Part shown: positions 1 through 6,774 of the stretch, in pieces | Position numbering within the stretch: position 1 is the stretch's first letter | Layout of the letters: every line of letters starts with the position of its first letter | Origin: an uncultured Saprospiraceae bacterium | GTDB taxonomy: Bacteria; Bacteroidota; Bacteroidia; Chitinophagales; Saprospiraceae | NCBI GenBank assembly: GCA_937973565.1 | Contig: CALJKQ010000056.1 | Coordinates: 1-8,445 of the forward strand | Length of the DNA: 8,445 nucleotides | Direction of reading: 5' to 3' | The notes under the pieces: model-generated | What the model saw: only the letters and a program-made list of their open reading frames with translations | Database searches by the model: none | What the model was told of the DNA's origin: nothing | Made by a program: the position numbers and the translations under genes

Positions 1-1398
1 CATAGTTTTGCTGTCGATACAGGAGATATGTTCCAGGGCAGTGAACTCAGCGTAAAAACAACTGGAGAGGCATTTGTGCCCATCCTTAATACGATGGATT
101 ACGACCTTTACCTGCCCGGCAACTGGGAAGTAATTTATGGTAAGAAAAAAATGCAGACCCTGCTGGGTGGCCTCAATGCACCCAAGGTTTGTGCCAATAT
201 GTATCACGATACCGGAAATGCTGTAAAGGGAGAATTGATCTTTCCGCCTTATTATATATGGTATGTGGAAGGCGTGAAGATTGGATTTTTGGGGTATACA
301 GATCCCCTGGTTCCCATTCGCCAGAGTCCCAATTACAGTAAAGGCATCATTTATACCAAACCGGAAGAGAACCTAAGACATTATGTGGATATACTAAAGT
401 CTCAGGAACAATGCGACTTTGTGATCATACTGGCACACCTGGGACTCTCACAGCAAATAGCCCTGGCCAATAATGAGGATTGTGCCGGCGTAGACTATAT
501 ATTGGGAGGTGATACCCACGAGCGTGTTCGCAAGCCCATTGTTGCCAGATACTCAAAGGTGGTTGAGCCCGGCGCTTTTGGATCTTTTATTGGTAAACTC
601 GAACTCACAGTGCAAGATGGCAAAATCATCGAAGATGCGTATGAGTTGGTGGAAGTTGGGGCAACTGAAAATAAGGGAGACAAAGAAATGCAATCGCTCA
701 TTGAAAAGGCAGAAGCTGTATTTAAGAAAGATATTCATACTGTCGTGGGTTACAGTACTGTACCGCTGTACCGGTATTTTGTAATCGAGAATACTATCGA
801 CACCATGGTGGTTGATGCCTTACAATGGAAATACCCGGCTATCGACGTGGTATTGTCCAATGGTTTTAGATTTTGTCCACCGGTGGCTACCAAAGACCAC
901 ACAGGCAACTATCCCATAACCCATGGCTTCATTTTCGACATGCTTCCGGTAGACAGTCCGGTTAGAACAGGAAAGGTGAAAGGAAGCATCCTGATGGAGT
1001 GGTTGGAAAAGGAACTCAATAATGTTTTTGCCAAAGATGCATCGAAGCGATTCGGTGGATGGGTGGTGAAATTTAAGGGCATGCAGGTGAAATTTTATGC
1101 ATTTGGCGAAATGGGCAAGAGGGTTCAGGAGGTTTTGATCAAAGGAAAGCCAATCGATCTGGAGGCCAGCTATCAAGTACTTGCCTGTGAAAGAGACGGC
1201 GACCCGCAAGATGTGATATGCAGAATCAAGGGTATCACTGAGCCCAAAAACACAGGAGATACCTTACATCATGTGATGTTGGAATACCTGGAAAAAAATT
1301 CACCCGTGAGTCCGGTACCGCACCACAATGCTGTTGCCCTGGATGCGCCTGAAACACTGCTGACCCAGGTAAGCGGTGTGGCTTACAATTTTCATTGA
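1..1398 (+). CDS. SoxB-like metallophosphoesterase / 5'-nucleotidase family protein (5' partial)
   Basis: The reading frame is open from base 1, and the residues before the first ATG at 28 already belong to a conserved motif (DTGDMFQGS, visible residues 6-14), so the true start lies upstream. 465 residues are visible. The N-terminal calcineurin-like metallophosphatase domain shows the GD metal motif (8-9), GNWE (40-43), AHLG (145-148) and GGDTHE (169-174). The 5'-nucleotidase C-terminal domain follows from about 240, with ENTIDTMVVDAL near 263. ERDGDPQDVICRI (from 397) and the SPVSPV tail resemble the C-terminus of SoxB, the periplasmic thiosulfohydrolase of the Sox pathway, more than UshA. 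The usual GNHE is GNWE and the usual GHxH is GDTH, so activity on nucleotides or on a SoxY-bound sulfur group is uncertain. Periplasmic location is inferred from the family, since the signal region is missing. It is followed after 14 nt by a porin gene, probably in the same transcript. Confidence 0.85.
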   Translation, partial: HSFAVDTGDMFQGSELSVKTTGEAFVPILNTMDYDLYLPGNWEVIYGKKKMQTLLGGLNAPKVCANMYHDTGNAVKGELIFPPYYIWYVEGVKIGFLGYTDPLVPIRQSPNYSKGIIYTKPEENLRHYVDILKSQEQCDFVIILAHLGLSQQIALANNEDCAGVDYILGGDTHERVRKPIVARYSKVVEPGAFGSFIGKLELTVQDGKIIEDAYELVEVGATENKGDKEMQSLIEKAEAVFKKDIHTVVGYSTVPLYRYFVIENTIDTMVVDALQWKYPAIDVVLSNGFRFCPPVATKDHTGNYPITHGFIFDMLPVDSPVRTGKVKGSILMEWLEKELNNVFAKDASKRFGGWVVKFKGMQVKFYAFGEMGKRVQEVLIKGKPIDLEASYQVLACERDGDPQDVICRIKGITEPKNTGDTLHHVMLEYLEKNSPVSPVPHHNAVALDAPETLLTQVSGVAYNFH

Positions 1399-1412
1399 CG
1401 AACAGGATTTAA

Positions 1413-2852
1413 ATGATAAAACAAATTCCAGGTTGGATGAAGTGGGGAGTTGCGCTCTGCTTCATCCTTTTTTCACGAAGAGCAACCGCCCAGCATCAGG
1501 AAATCAATGAAAAGCCCCAGGTTTGGAAAAGTCAGGAAGCTACACAAGACACCCAAAAATTGGTCGATGTTTTTAAGCAGGGATTGATCAGCGGCCATTT
1601 CAGGAGTTTTTTGATGCAAACAAACAATGAAGGTCAACTCAAAGACGACTATGCTCTTGCCATGGGAGGCGGACTGAAGTTTGAAAGTAAATCCTTTTAC
1701 GGTTTTCAATTTGCACTAAGCGGCATTTATGTGTTCAATGTAGCGTCTTCTGATTTGCTGCAGCCTGATTCCACTACAGGATTGGGTAACCGATATGAAT
1801 TGGGACTCTTTGATCTTTCGCCAAAAGACGATAAACTCGATTTGAGCAGACTGGAGGAATTGTACCTCAGCTGGAAGAGAAAGGATTTTAAGATAACCCT
1901 TGGTAAACAGTACATCAATACCCCTTTCATCAATCTCCAGGACGGAAGGATGCGGCCTACCGCGGTAGATGGTGTATGGACCGAATGGAAGATAAACAAG
2001 CATATTAATTTCGCCGGAGGGTTTCTGTATGGCATATCGCCCAGGAGCACCTCCAGGTATTTTAATATTGGTGAATCCATCGGCCTTTTTCCTTCCGGCG
2101 TAGATGTAAACGGAAAACCATCCTCCTACAAAGGCAATCTGAATCTTTCCGGCATAGCTTATGGGGGATTGATGGGTAAGGTTGGCAAAAGTCATAAGTG
2201 GCAAAGCTGGCAAATGTGGGTTCCCCAATTGTACTACTCTTCTTTGTACCAGTGGGAGGGCAGTGTGAAAGCAGGTGCTGCAAGCCAATTGATCTATGGA
2301 GCTCAACTTGTTTATCAAAAGCAAACAGGTAAGGGTGGTACTGAAAACCCAGCCGGAGTTTATATAGAGCCGGGAGCCCATGCCCTTGTTGTAGGAGGAA
2401 AACTAGGCTTCTCCATACCCAGGAACACCATCCATGCTGCCTTTACTCGGATCACAAGTGATGGCAGGTATCTTATGCCCAGAGAATGGGGCCGTGATCC
2501 TTTCTTTACCTTCATGGCAAGAGAAAGAAATGAGGGCTACGGTGATTTGTCTGCCATAGTTTTACAATGGACTTCTCAACCTGGTGTGAAAGGGTTGAAA
2601 TATACCGCAGCTCTGGGTTATTTTGATCTTCCGGATGTAAAGAATTTTGCCTTGAATAAATACGGTATGCCCGCTTACTGGCAAGCCAATCTCGATGTAA
2701 GGTATAGCTTTGGTGGCTTTCTCAGAGGCCTGGAAGCACAGGTACTTTATTTGTACAAATGGAAAGTAGGGGAGGATTACAACAATCTCAGGTTTGTTTA
2801 CAACAAGGTTGATATGTCCAACCTGAATGTAGTTTTGAACTTTTATTTTTAA
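1413..2852 (+). CDS. OprD-like outer-membrane porin
   Basis: A 479-residue outer-membrane beta-barrel protein. Residues 1-26 form a signal peptide: basic start, hydrophobic core, then ATA before Q27. The rest has alternating aromatic and polar residues typical of barrel strands and ends in Phe (NFYF), the usual barrel-assembly terminus. The stretch around 145-185 (strand, then GKQYINTPFIN, DGRMRPTAVDG) matches the pattern of OprD-type porins, where a similar strand and a DxRMxP segment precede the constriction loop. OprD porins pass small, often acidic or basic solutes. The start at 1413 is supported by an AGGA at 1404-1407, five bases before the ATG. It lies 14 nt after the SoxB-like phosphoesterase gene, so the two are probably co-transcribed and the porin may admit substrate to, or release product from, that periplasmic enzyme. 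The family call is from motif pattern only; another barrel family is possible. Confidence 0.65.
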   Translation: MIKQIPGWMKWGVALCFILFSRRATAQHQEINEKPQVWKSQEATQDTQKLVDVFKQGLISGHFRSFLMQTNNEGQLKDDYALAMGGGLKFESKSFYGFQFALSGIYVFNVASSDLLQPDSTTGLGNRYELGLFDLSPKDDKLDLSRLEELYLSWKRKDFKITLGKQYINTPFINLQDGRMRPTAVDGVWTEWKINKHINFAGGFLYGISPRSTSRYFNIGESIGLFPSGVDVNGKPSSYKGNLNLSGIAYGGLMGKVGKSHKWQSWQMWVPQLYYSSLYQWEGSVKAGAASQLIYGAQLVYQKQTGKGGTENPAGVYIEPGAHALVVGGKLGFSIPRNTIHAAFTRITSDGRYLMPREWGRDPFFTFMARERNEGYGDLSAIVLQWTSQPGVKGLKYTAALGYFDLPDVKNFALNKYGMPAYWQANLDVRYSFGGFLRGLEAQVLYLYKWKVGEDYNNLRFVYNKVDMSNLNVVLNFYF

Positions 2853-2876
2853 AAAGATCTGCTGACTCCCGCATTT

Positions 2877-2884
2877 TACTTTTG
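2877..2884 (+). promoter_or_regulatory. candidate -7 promoter element for the PAP2 gene
   Basis: TACTTTTG matches the Bacteroidota -7 consensus TAnnTTTG exactly, and lies in the 169-nt gap after the porin stop. No TTTG or TTG occurs at the right distance upstream, so only half the promoter is recognisable. If used, the PAP2 leader would be about 130 nt. A weaker alternative is ATTG (2958-2961), 19 nt, then TATCTTG (2981-2987). The gap also contains two copies of CCCGCATT (2868-2875 and 2899-2906), of unknown meaning, and no convincing terminator. Confidence 0.25.
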
Positions 2885-3021
2885 ATATAAAAATCAGGCC
2901 CGCATTGGAAATATGGGTTGTTGCATTCCTGCTTTTTTATTTTTACAGCACTCGTTTATTGCTTCCGATAAAGAAATTCTTATCTTGTTTTCGTTCAGCA
3001 TAAGTGAAAGTAAGCAATGCA

Positions 3022-3657
3022 ATGGCTAGATTCCTGACATTATTGATAAAAACATGGCTGTTTAGCCTGCTGGTCTTTTGGATATTGCCACTTCGGGGGA
3101 CTGCACAAAATTGGGATATCCGATTGCTGGAAGATATCAACCTCAATAGAAACCGGGACCTGGATCCATTGTGTAAACACTTATCCAACTCAGTTGCACC
3201 ACTTTCTGTTGGATTATCCCTGAGTGTTTTTGTGTATGAATACAGCCAATCCAACCACACAACCGGAAAGCGAAGGGGTTTGGAAATGTTGGCAGTAACG
3301 GTAGGTACTGTGGCGATGACTCAGGGATTGAAATGGTCCATTAACCGCAAAAGGCCATATGAAAGCTACCCACAAATAAACAATGCCTATGTAGCCGATG
3401 ACCCCTCTTTTCCTTCAGGACACACGGCCTCCGCTTTTGCATTGGCTACTTCCACGACCTTGATTTGGCCCAAATGGTACGTAGCTGTGCCTGCCTATGG
3501 CTGGGCCGGCGGCGTGGCTTATTCCCGCATGCACCTGGGCCTTCATTATCCTTCTGATGTTCTGGCCGGCGCTGCCTTAGGCGCTGGAAGTGCCTGGCTA
3601 TGTCATTACCTTAATAAAAAATGGTTTCGCAAGACTTCAGCTAAGACCCTGCTTTAA
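3022..3657 (+). CDS. PAP2-family phosphatase
   Basis: A 211-residue phosphatidic-acid-phosphatase type 2 / vanadium-haloperoxidase-fold phosphatase. All three signature blocks are present: KWSINRKRP (104-112, K-x6-RP), PSGH (131-134) and SRMHLGLHYPSD (168-179, SR-x5-H-x3-D). His134 and His175 are the expected catalytic acid and nucleophile. The N-terminus is a signal peptide or anchor ending RGTAQ near residue 29, with hydrophobic segments around the active-site blocks, so it acts in the periplasm or in the inner membrane facing it. Likely substrates are lipid phosphates such as phosphatidate, undecaprenyl diphosphate or lipid A phosphates; the sequence does not decide. An in-frame GTG at 3004 would add six residues. 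The ATG at 3022 is preferred because it begins directly with a typical signal sequence. The gene appears to stand alone, 169 nt after the porin and before the TetR operon promoter. Confidence 0.88.
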   Translation: MARFLTLLIKTWLFSLLVFWILPLRGTAQNWDIRLLEDINLNRNRDLDPLCKHLSNSVAPLSVGLSLSVFVYEYSQSNHTTGKRRGLEMLAVTVGTVAMTQGLKWSINRKRPYESYPQINNAYVADDPSFPSGHTASAFALATSTTLIWPKWYVAVPAYGWAGGVAYSRMHLGLHYPSDVLAGAALGAGSAWLCHYLNKKWFRKTSAKTLL

Positions 3658-3719
3658 ATCATTGTTGACTTGCCGGCAGCAGCGCTCCTGAATTTTTTCG
3701 GTTAAAAAATTAAAAAAAA

Positions 3720-3750
3720 TTTGGAGAACTGAAAAAACTGGCTAAATTTG
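3720..3750 (+). promoter_or_regulatory. Bacteroidota-type promoter of the tetR-efflux operon
   Basis: TTTG at 3720-3723 and TAAATTTG at 3743-3750 are separated by exactly 19 nt. Both match the Bacteroidota primary sigma-factor consensus (TTTG, 19-21 nt, TAnnTTTG). Transcription would begin a few bases downstream, around 3755, inside the palindrome at 3751-3766. The region before it (3700-3720) is a run of A and T. This is the only complete consensus promoter I see in the window, and it probably drives tetR through the ABC genes. Confidence 0.7.
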
Positions 3751-3773
3751 TTAACCAAATGGTTAAACCAAAT
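3746..3773. promoter_or_regulatory. candidate TetR operator palindrome
   Basis: The core at 3751-3766, TTAACCAAATGGTTAA, has 7-bp inverted arms around an AA centre. It is flanked by ATTTG (3746-3750) and CAAAT (3769-3773), a further inverted pair offset by two bases. A second overlapping palindrome, TGGTTAAACCA, spans 3760-3770, and AACCAAAT is directly repeated at 3753 and 3766. Size and symmetry suit a TetR-family dimer or a pair of dimers. The site covers the end of the -7 element and the predicted transcription start, so bound repressor would block the polymerase. The tetR gene follows directly, which points to autoregulation. The binding itself is inferred. Confidence 0.6.
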
Positions 3774-3819
3774 AGTCAAATATTTTATTAAAGGGCTTAA
3801 CTATCTAAAAGTCAGCATT

Positions 3820-4434
3820 TTGGAAGAACAATTAAGCACAGAAGAGAAAATCAAAAAGGCGGCAGAATCCGTTTTTTTACTTAGGGGACTCGAGGGAGCT
3901 AGGATGCAGGAAATTGCAGATGCAGCAGGTATCAACAAGGCTTTGCTGCACTATTATTTTCGAAACAAAGAATCGTTATTTGAGGGTATACTCAACGATA
4001 AGCTGTTGAAGGTCTTTGGCGTTTTTCAAATTTGGTTCCAGACAGAGCTGCCATTGGGCCAACGACTCAGACAGTTTGTCCACGCCGAAATTGACATCAT
4101 CAGTGAATTTCCGATTCTGCCACTTTTTGTGCTTACCGAAGCCAGAAAAAACCCTAACATGATTCCGGAAAAAATGGGGCGTTTGCCCATCTCCGGCCTG
4201 AGGCAGAGCCTGGATAAAATGTTTGAGGAAGAATACCAGAAAGGCAATATGCGAAAGACATCGGTGGAAGAGCTGCTGGTCAATACTGTCTCACTATGTA
4301 TTTATCCTATTGTGGCTGCTCCGGTTTTTAGTTTCATCCTCGATTTGTCTGAAGAGCGCTATCAGCAATTTATGATGGAAAGAAAGGAGCTGGTAGCTGA
4401 TTTAATGATACGGGAATATCAAATTCAATATTAA
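3820..4434 (+). CDS. TetR/AcrR-family transcriptional repressor
   Basis: A 204-residue protein if started at the TTG at 3820. Residues 8-55 are a classic TetR DNA-binding domain: TEEKIKKAAESVF, then the helix-turn-helix ARMQEIADAAGINKALLHYYF (27-47) and the NKESLF helix. The rest is an all-helical ligand-binding and dimerisation domain with no recognisable effector signature. The frame stays open upstream to a TTG at 3748, but that codon lies inside the -7 promoter element, so it cannot be transcribed from that promoter. No in-frame ATG or GTG exists between them. TTG 3820 places the protein start at the usual distance from the helix-turn-helix. No clear Shine-Dalgarno is present. It is the first gene of the efflux operon, 2 nt before the tolC-like gene, and probably represses the operon through the palindrome at 3746-3773. 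The E. coli ybhGFSR exporter is likewise controlled by a TetR-type regulator (CecR). Confidence 0.88.
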   Translation: MEEQLSTEEKIKKAAESVFLLRGLEGARMQEIADAAGINKALLHYYFRNKESLFEGILNDKLLKVFGVFQIWFQTELPLGQRLRQFVHAEIDIISEFPILPLFVLTEARKNPNMIPEKMGRLPISGLRQSLDKMFEEEYQKGNMRKTSVEELLVNTVSLCIYPIVAAPVFSFILDLSEERYQQFMMERKELVADLMIREYQIQY

Positions 4435-4436
4435 AA

Positions 4437-5711
4437 ATGGTAAGAAAAAAGTATGTATTTAAATGGTGGATAGGGGTCTTTTTGGTCCTGATCCTTACCC
4501 GGGTGGAGGGCCAGACATTATACAGCCTGGAGCAAGCCCTCTCCGATGCGAGATCGCACAGCTCTGTTAATCAGGTATCGGGCCTGATGGATAAAGAACA
4601 CCAGCTCTTTATTTCCAACCTCAATAAACGATGGCTGCCACAGGTCAATCTTTCAGCCCAGGCAAGTTATCAATCGGAGACTTCGGGCATTGACTTGTCT
4701 TTTCCTGGTGTTAATATTCCGAGATTATCGAAAGATCAATACAAGTTGCAGGCCGATATTTCTCAGATGATCTATGATGGTGGTACCAACAGTGCATTAA
4801 AGTCATTGCAAAAAGACAAGTTGGATCTTGACCAGAATGGGATTAAACTAGAAATCGAGGGCATCGTAGAAAATACTATCCTCACTTATTTTGCAGTGTT
4901 GGAAACCGAAATCCGAATGCGACAAATTGACCTCGCTATTGAAAACCTTCAATCCGTCATTAAAAAAGCCAGGGTTGCCGTAGCTTCCGGTGCCATGCTC
5001 AGATCTGAAAGCGATCAGCTGGAAGCTGAAGCCATCAAACTGCAAGGCACCAAAGAAGAAGTGACTTCTGCCCACCAGGCAGCCCTGGATGTGTTGGGCT
5101 TACTCACAGGAAAGTCAGGTATCAATCGGTTGGGCAATGCTTCGATTTTGCCGGACAGCACCGTCAACCAAAGTGCCAGTTTTTTGGCTCAACTCGATCT
5201 GCAAAAAAATCTGATGGTTCAAAATCTGGAACTGGAACAAAAAAATATTTTACCAAGGCTCGCCGCTTTTGCCCAAACCGGGTATGGCAAACCCGGACTT
5301 AATTTTTTGAAAAATGAATTTGCCCCCTATTACCTTGTAGGATTAAAACTCACCTGGCAGCTGTCTGCTTTTTATACCTATCATAATCAACAACAGCTTA
5401 CGCGCTATGCCGTTGAGAAGACAGATGCACGAAAAGACGATGTGCTGAGAAAAAAACAAATGCGTTACCAGCAGTTGTTACGGGACTGGCAAAGATTGGA
5501 TAAAATGGGCCCCAAAGACGAAGAGCTGGTGAGCCTGAGACAAAGCATCCTGTCCACCTCAGAGGTGCAACTGGCCAATGGCAGCATCACGGCTTCTTCA
5601 TACCTCACTCGCCTCAATGATGTGACAGAGGCCAGGTTGAACAAAGAAATCAATCAGATCAAGATGAGTAAAAATGCCTGGTTGATGCAGCTCAATATGG
5701 GCTGGTTGTAA
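4437..5711 (+). CDS. TolC-family outer-membrane efflux protein
   Basis: A 424-residue TolC-type channel subunit. It has a signal peptide (KK, hydrophobic core 10-20, cleavage probably near G25/Q26) and the mature protein begins with LYSLEQAL, the usual first TolC helix. Long amphipathic helices rich in Gln, Glu and Leu alternate with two strand regions (about 63-112 and 275-310), consistent with the duplicated helix-strand layout of the family. There is no lipobox Cys. As a trimer it would form the outer-membrane pore and periplasmic tunnel for the exporter encoded downstream. It starts 2 nt after the tetR stop, without its own Shine-Dalgarno, so translation is probably coupled. A 64-nt AT-rich gap separates it from the membrane-fusion gene. 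It is somewhat shorter than many Bacteroidota TolC homologues, but nothing appears missing. Confidence 0.9.
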   Translation: MVRKKYVFKWWIGVFLVLILTRVEGQTLYSLEQALSDARSHSSVNQVSGLMDKEHQLFISNLNKRWLPQVNLSAQASYQSETSGIDLSFPGVNIPRLSKDQYKLQADISQMIYDGGTNSALKSLQKDKLDLDQNGIKLEIEGIVENTILTYFAVLETEIRMRQIDLAIENLQSVIKKARVAVASGAMLRSESDQLEAEAIKLQGTKEEVTSAHQAALDVLGLLTGKSGINRLGNASILPDSTVNQSASFLAQLDLQKNLMVQNLELEQKNILPRLAAFAQTGYGKPGLNFLKNEFAPYYLVGLKLTWQLSAFYTYHNQQQLTRYAVEKTDARKDDVLRKKQMRYQQLLRDWQRLDKMGPKDEELVSLRQSILSTSEVQLANGSITASSYLTRLNDVTEARLNKEINQIKMSKNAWLMQLNMGWL

Positions 5712-5775
5712 CCGCAATTATAAATGTTGTAAATAGATCCAAATAAAAAAATGATAACCATAAAAAAAAATAAAA

Positions 5776-6774
5776 ATGTTCAATAGATATAGGGTAGGAA
5801 CTGTATTGGCAGCCTTTCTGGCATTAGCTTCTGGTTGTAAAGACAACGGTCTCGAACACGATGCCAGTGGCAGCTTCGAAGCCACTGAAGTGGTAGTGTC
5901 TGCCGAAGCCATGGGCCGGGTAATAAGCATGCCGGCTGAAGAAGGCAGTCAGATTTCCAAAGGAGGGTTGATAGCCGTAATAGACTCCATTCAACTTCAG
6001 CTCCAGAAAGAGCAGGTCTTTGCCAGCATGGAGGCCTTAAAACAAAAGCAAAACGAAGCCGGTCCCCAGCTGGCTGTCATCAAAAAGCAAACCCAGGCAG
6101 CTACCAAAGAATGGGAGGCCGCCAGGATTCAATTGTCGACCCTCAAAAACGAGCAGGAGCGCATCCACAAACTTTTTAAGGGAGAGGCAGCTACCCAGCA
6201 ACAAAAAGACGATATCGATGGCAAGGTAGCCGCTGCTGAGAAACAGCTGGAAGCCATCCATGGTAAAATTGAAGTATTGCAGGCACAGTATGAAAGTACC
6301 CAGGCTGCAGTTAGAATTCAAAACCGGGGCATCATAAGTGAAACTGGCCCACTGGAGAAAAGAGAAAGCCTGTTGGAAGATCAGATCGACCGCACACGCA
6401 TCATTGCTCCCATCGAAGGAACGGTTCTTACTACTTTTGTTAACGAAGGCGAGTGGGTGAGCCCCGGAAAAGCGGTATGTAAGCTGGCCAACCTTAAAGA
6501 AATGGTATTGCGCGCTTATATAACCGGCGAACAACTGCCAAAAGCCCGATTGGGACAAAAAGTAAATGTGTTTATTGCTTCCGGTGAGGGGGAAGAAAAA
6601 AAGTACGAAGGAACCTTGTCATGGATAGCCGATAAGGCAGAGTTTACACCCAAAACCATCCAAACCAAAGATGAGCGCACCCAATTGGTTTACGCGATTA
6701 AAGTTAAAGTGGTTAACGACGGTAGCATCAAGATGGGTATGTATGGCGAAGTAGATCTTAGTTCAAAGCCATGA
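5776..6774 (+). CDS. HlyD/YbhG-family membrane-fusion protein, predicted lipoprotein
   Basis: A 332-residue periplasmic adaptor. The N-terminus has a lipoprotein signal with ASGC at 18-21, so Cys21 is probably lipidated. Next comes the first half of the lipoyl/biotinyl-like domain (ATEVVVSAEAMGRVISM, about 36-52), then a long coiled-coil hairpin (about 70-200, rich in Gln, Lys, Glu). The second lipoyl half is RTRIIAPIEGTVL (around 210), followed by a beta-barrel domain. This order matches HlyD_D23/YbhG adaptors that link ABC-2 exporters to TolC. The stop overlaps the next ATPase start by 4 nt (ATGA). The ATG at 5776 is preceded only by an A-rich leader, normal for this phylum. An upstream ATG at 5751 is out of frame and soon meets a stop. 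The inferred role is bridging the ATPase/permease complex to the TolC-like channel. Confidence 0.9.
   Translation: MFNRYRVGTVLAAFLALASGCKDNGLEHDASGSFEATEVVVSAEAMGRVISMPAEEGSQISKGGLIAVIDSIQLQLQKEQVFASMEALKQKQNEAGPQLAVIKKQTQAATKEWEAARIQLSTLKNEQERIHKLFKGEAATQQQKDDIDGKVAAAEKQLEAIHGKIEVLQAQYESTQAAVRIQNRGIISETGPLEKRESLLEDQIDRTRIIAPIEGTVLTTFVNEGEWVSPGKAVCKLANLKEMVLRAYITGEQLPKARLGQKVNVFIASGEGEEKKYEGTLSWIADKAEFTPKTIQTKDERTQLVYAIKVKVVNDGSIKMGMYGEVDLSSKP

Noticed and set aside
1716..2381. Long minus-strand open frame (221 codons) opposite the porin
   Set aside because: It lies wholly under a well-supported barrel gene, has no recognisable domain, and is best explained as a shadow frame.
2868..2906. Direct repeat CCCGCATT (2868-2875 and 2899-2906) after the porin
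   Set aside because: Only 8 bp and two copies in a non-coding gap; no linked structure, and chance is a sufficient explanation.
3671..3698. Possible rho-independent terminator after the PAP2 gene (GC-rich stretch followed by six T)
   Set aside because: The only symmetry, CAGCAGCGCTCCTG, has a mismatch and leaves too little room for a loop, so the stem would be very weak.
6037..6558. Minus-strand open frame (173 codons) opposite the hlyD-like gene
   Set aside because: The translation is low-complexity, rich in Phe, Leu and Ser, as expected from the reverse of a coiled-coil gene; no family match seen.
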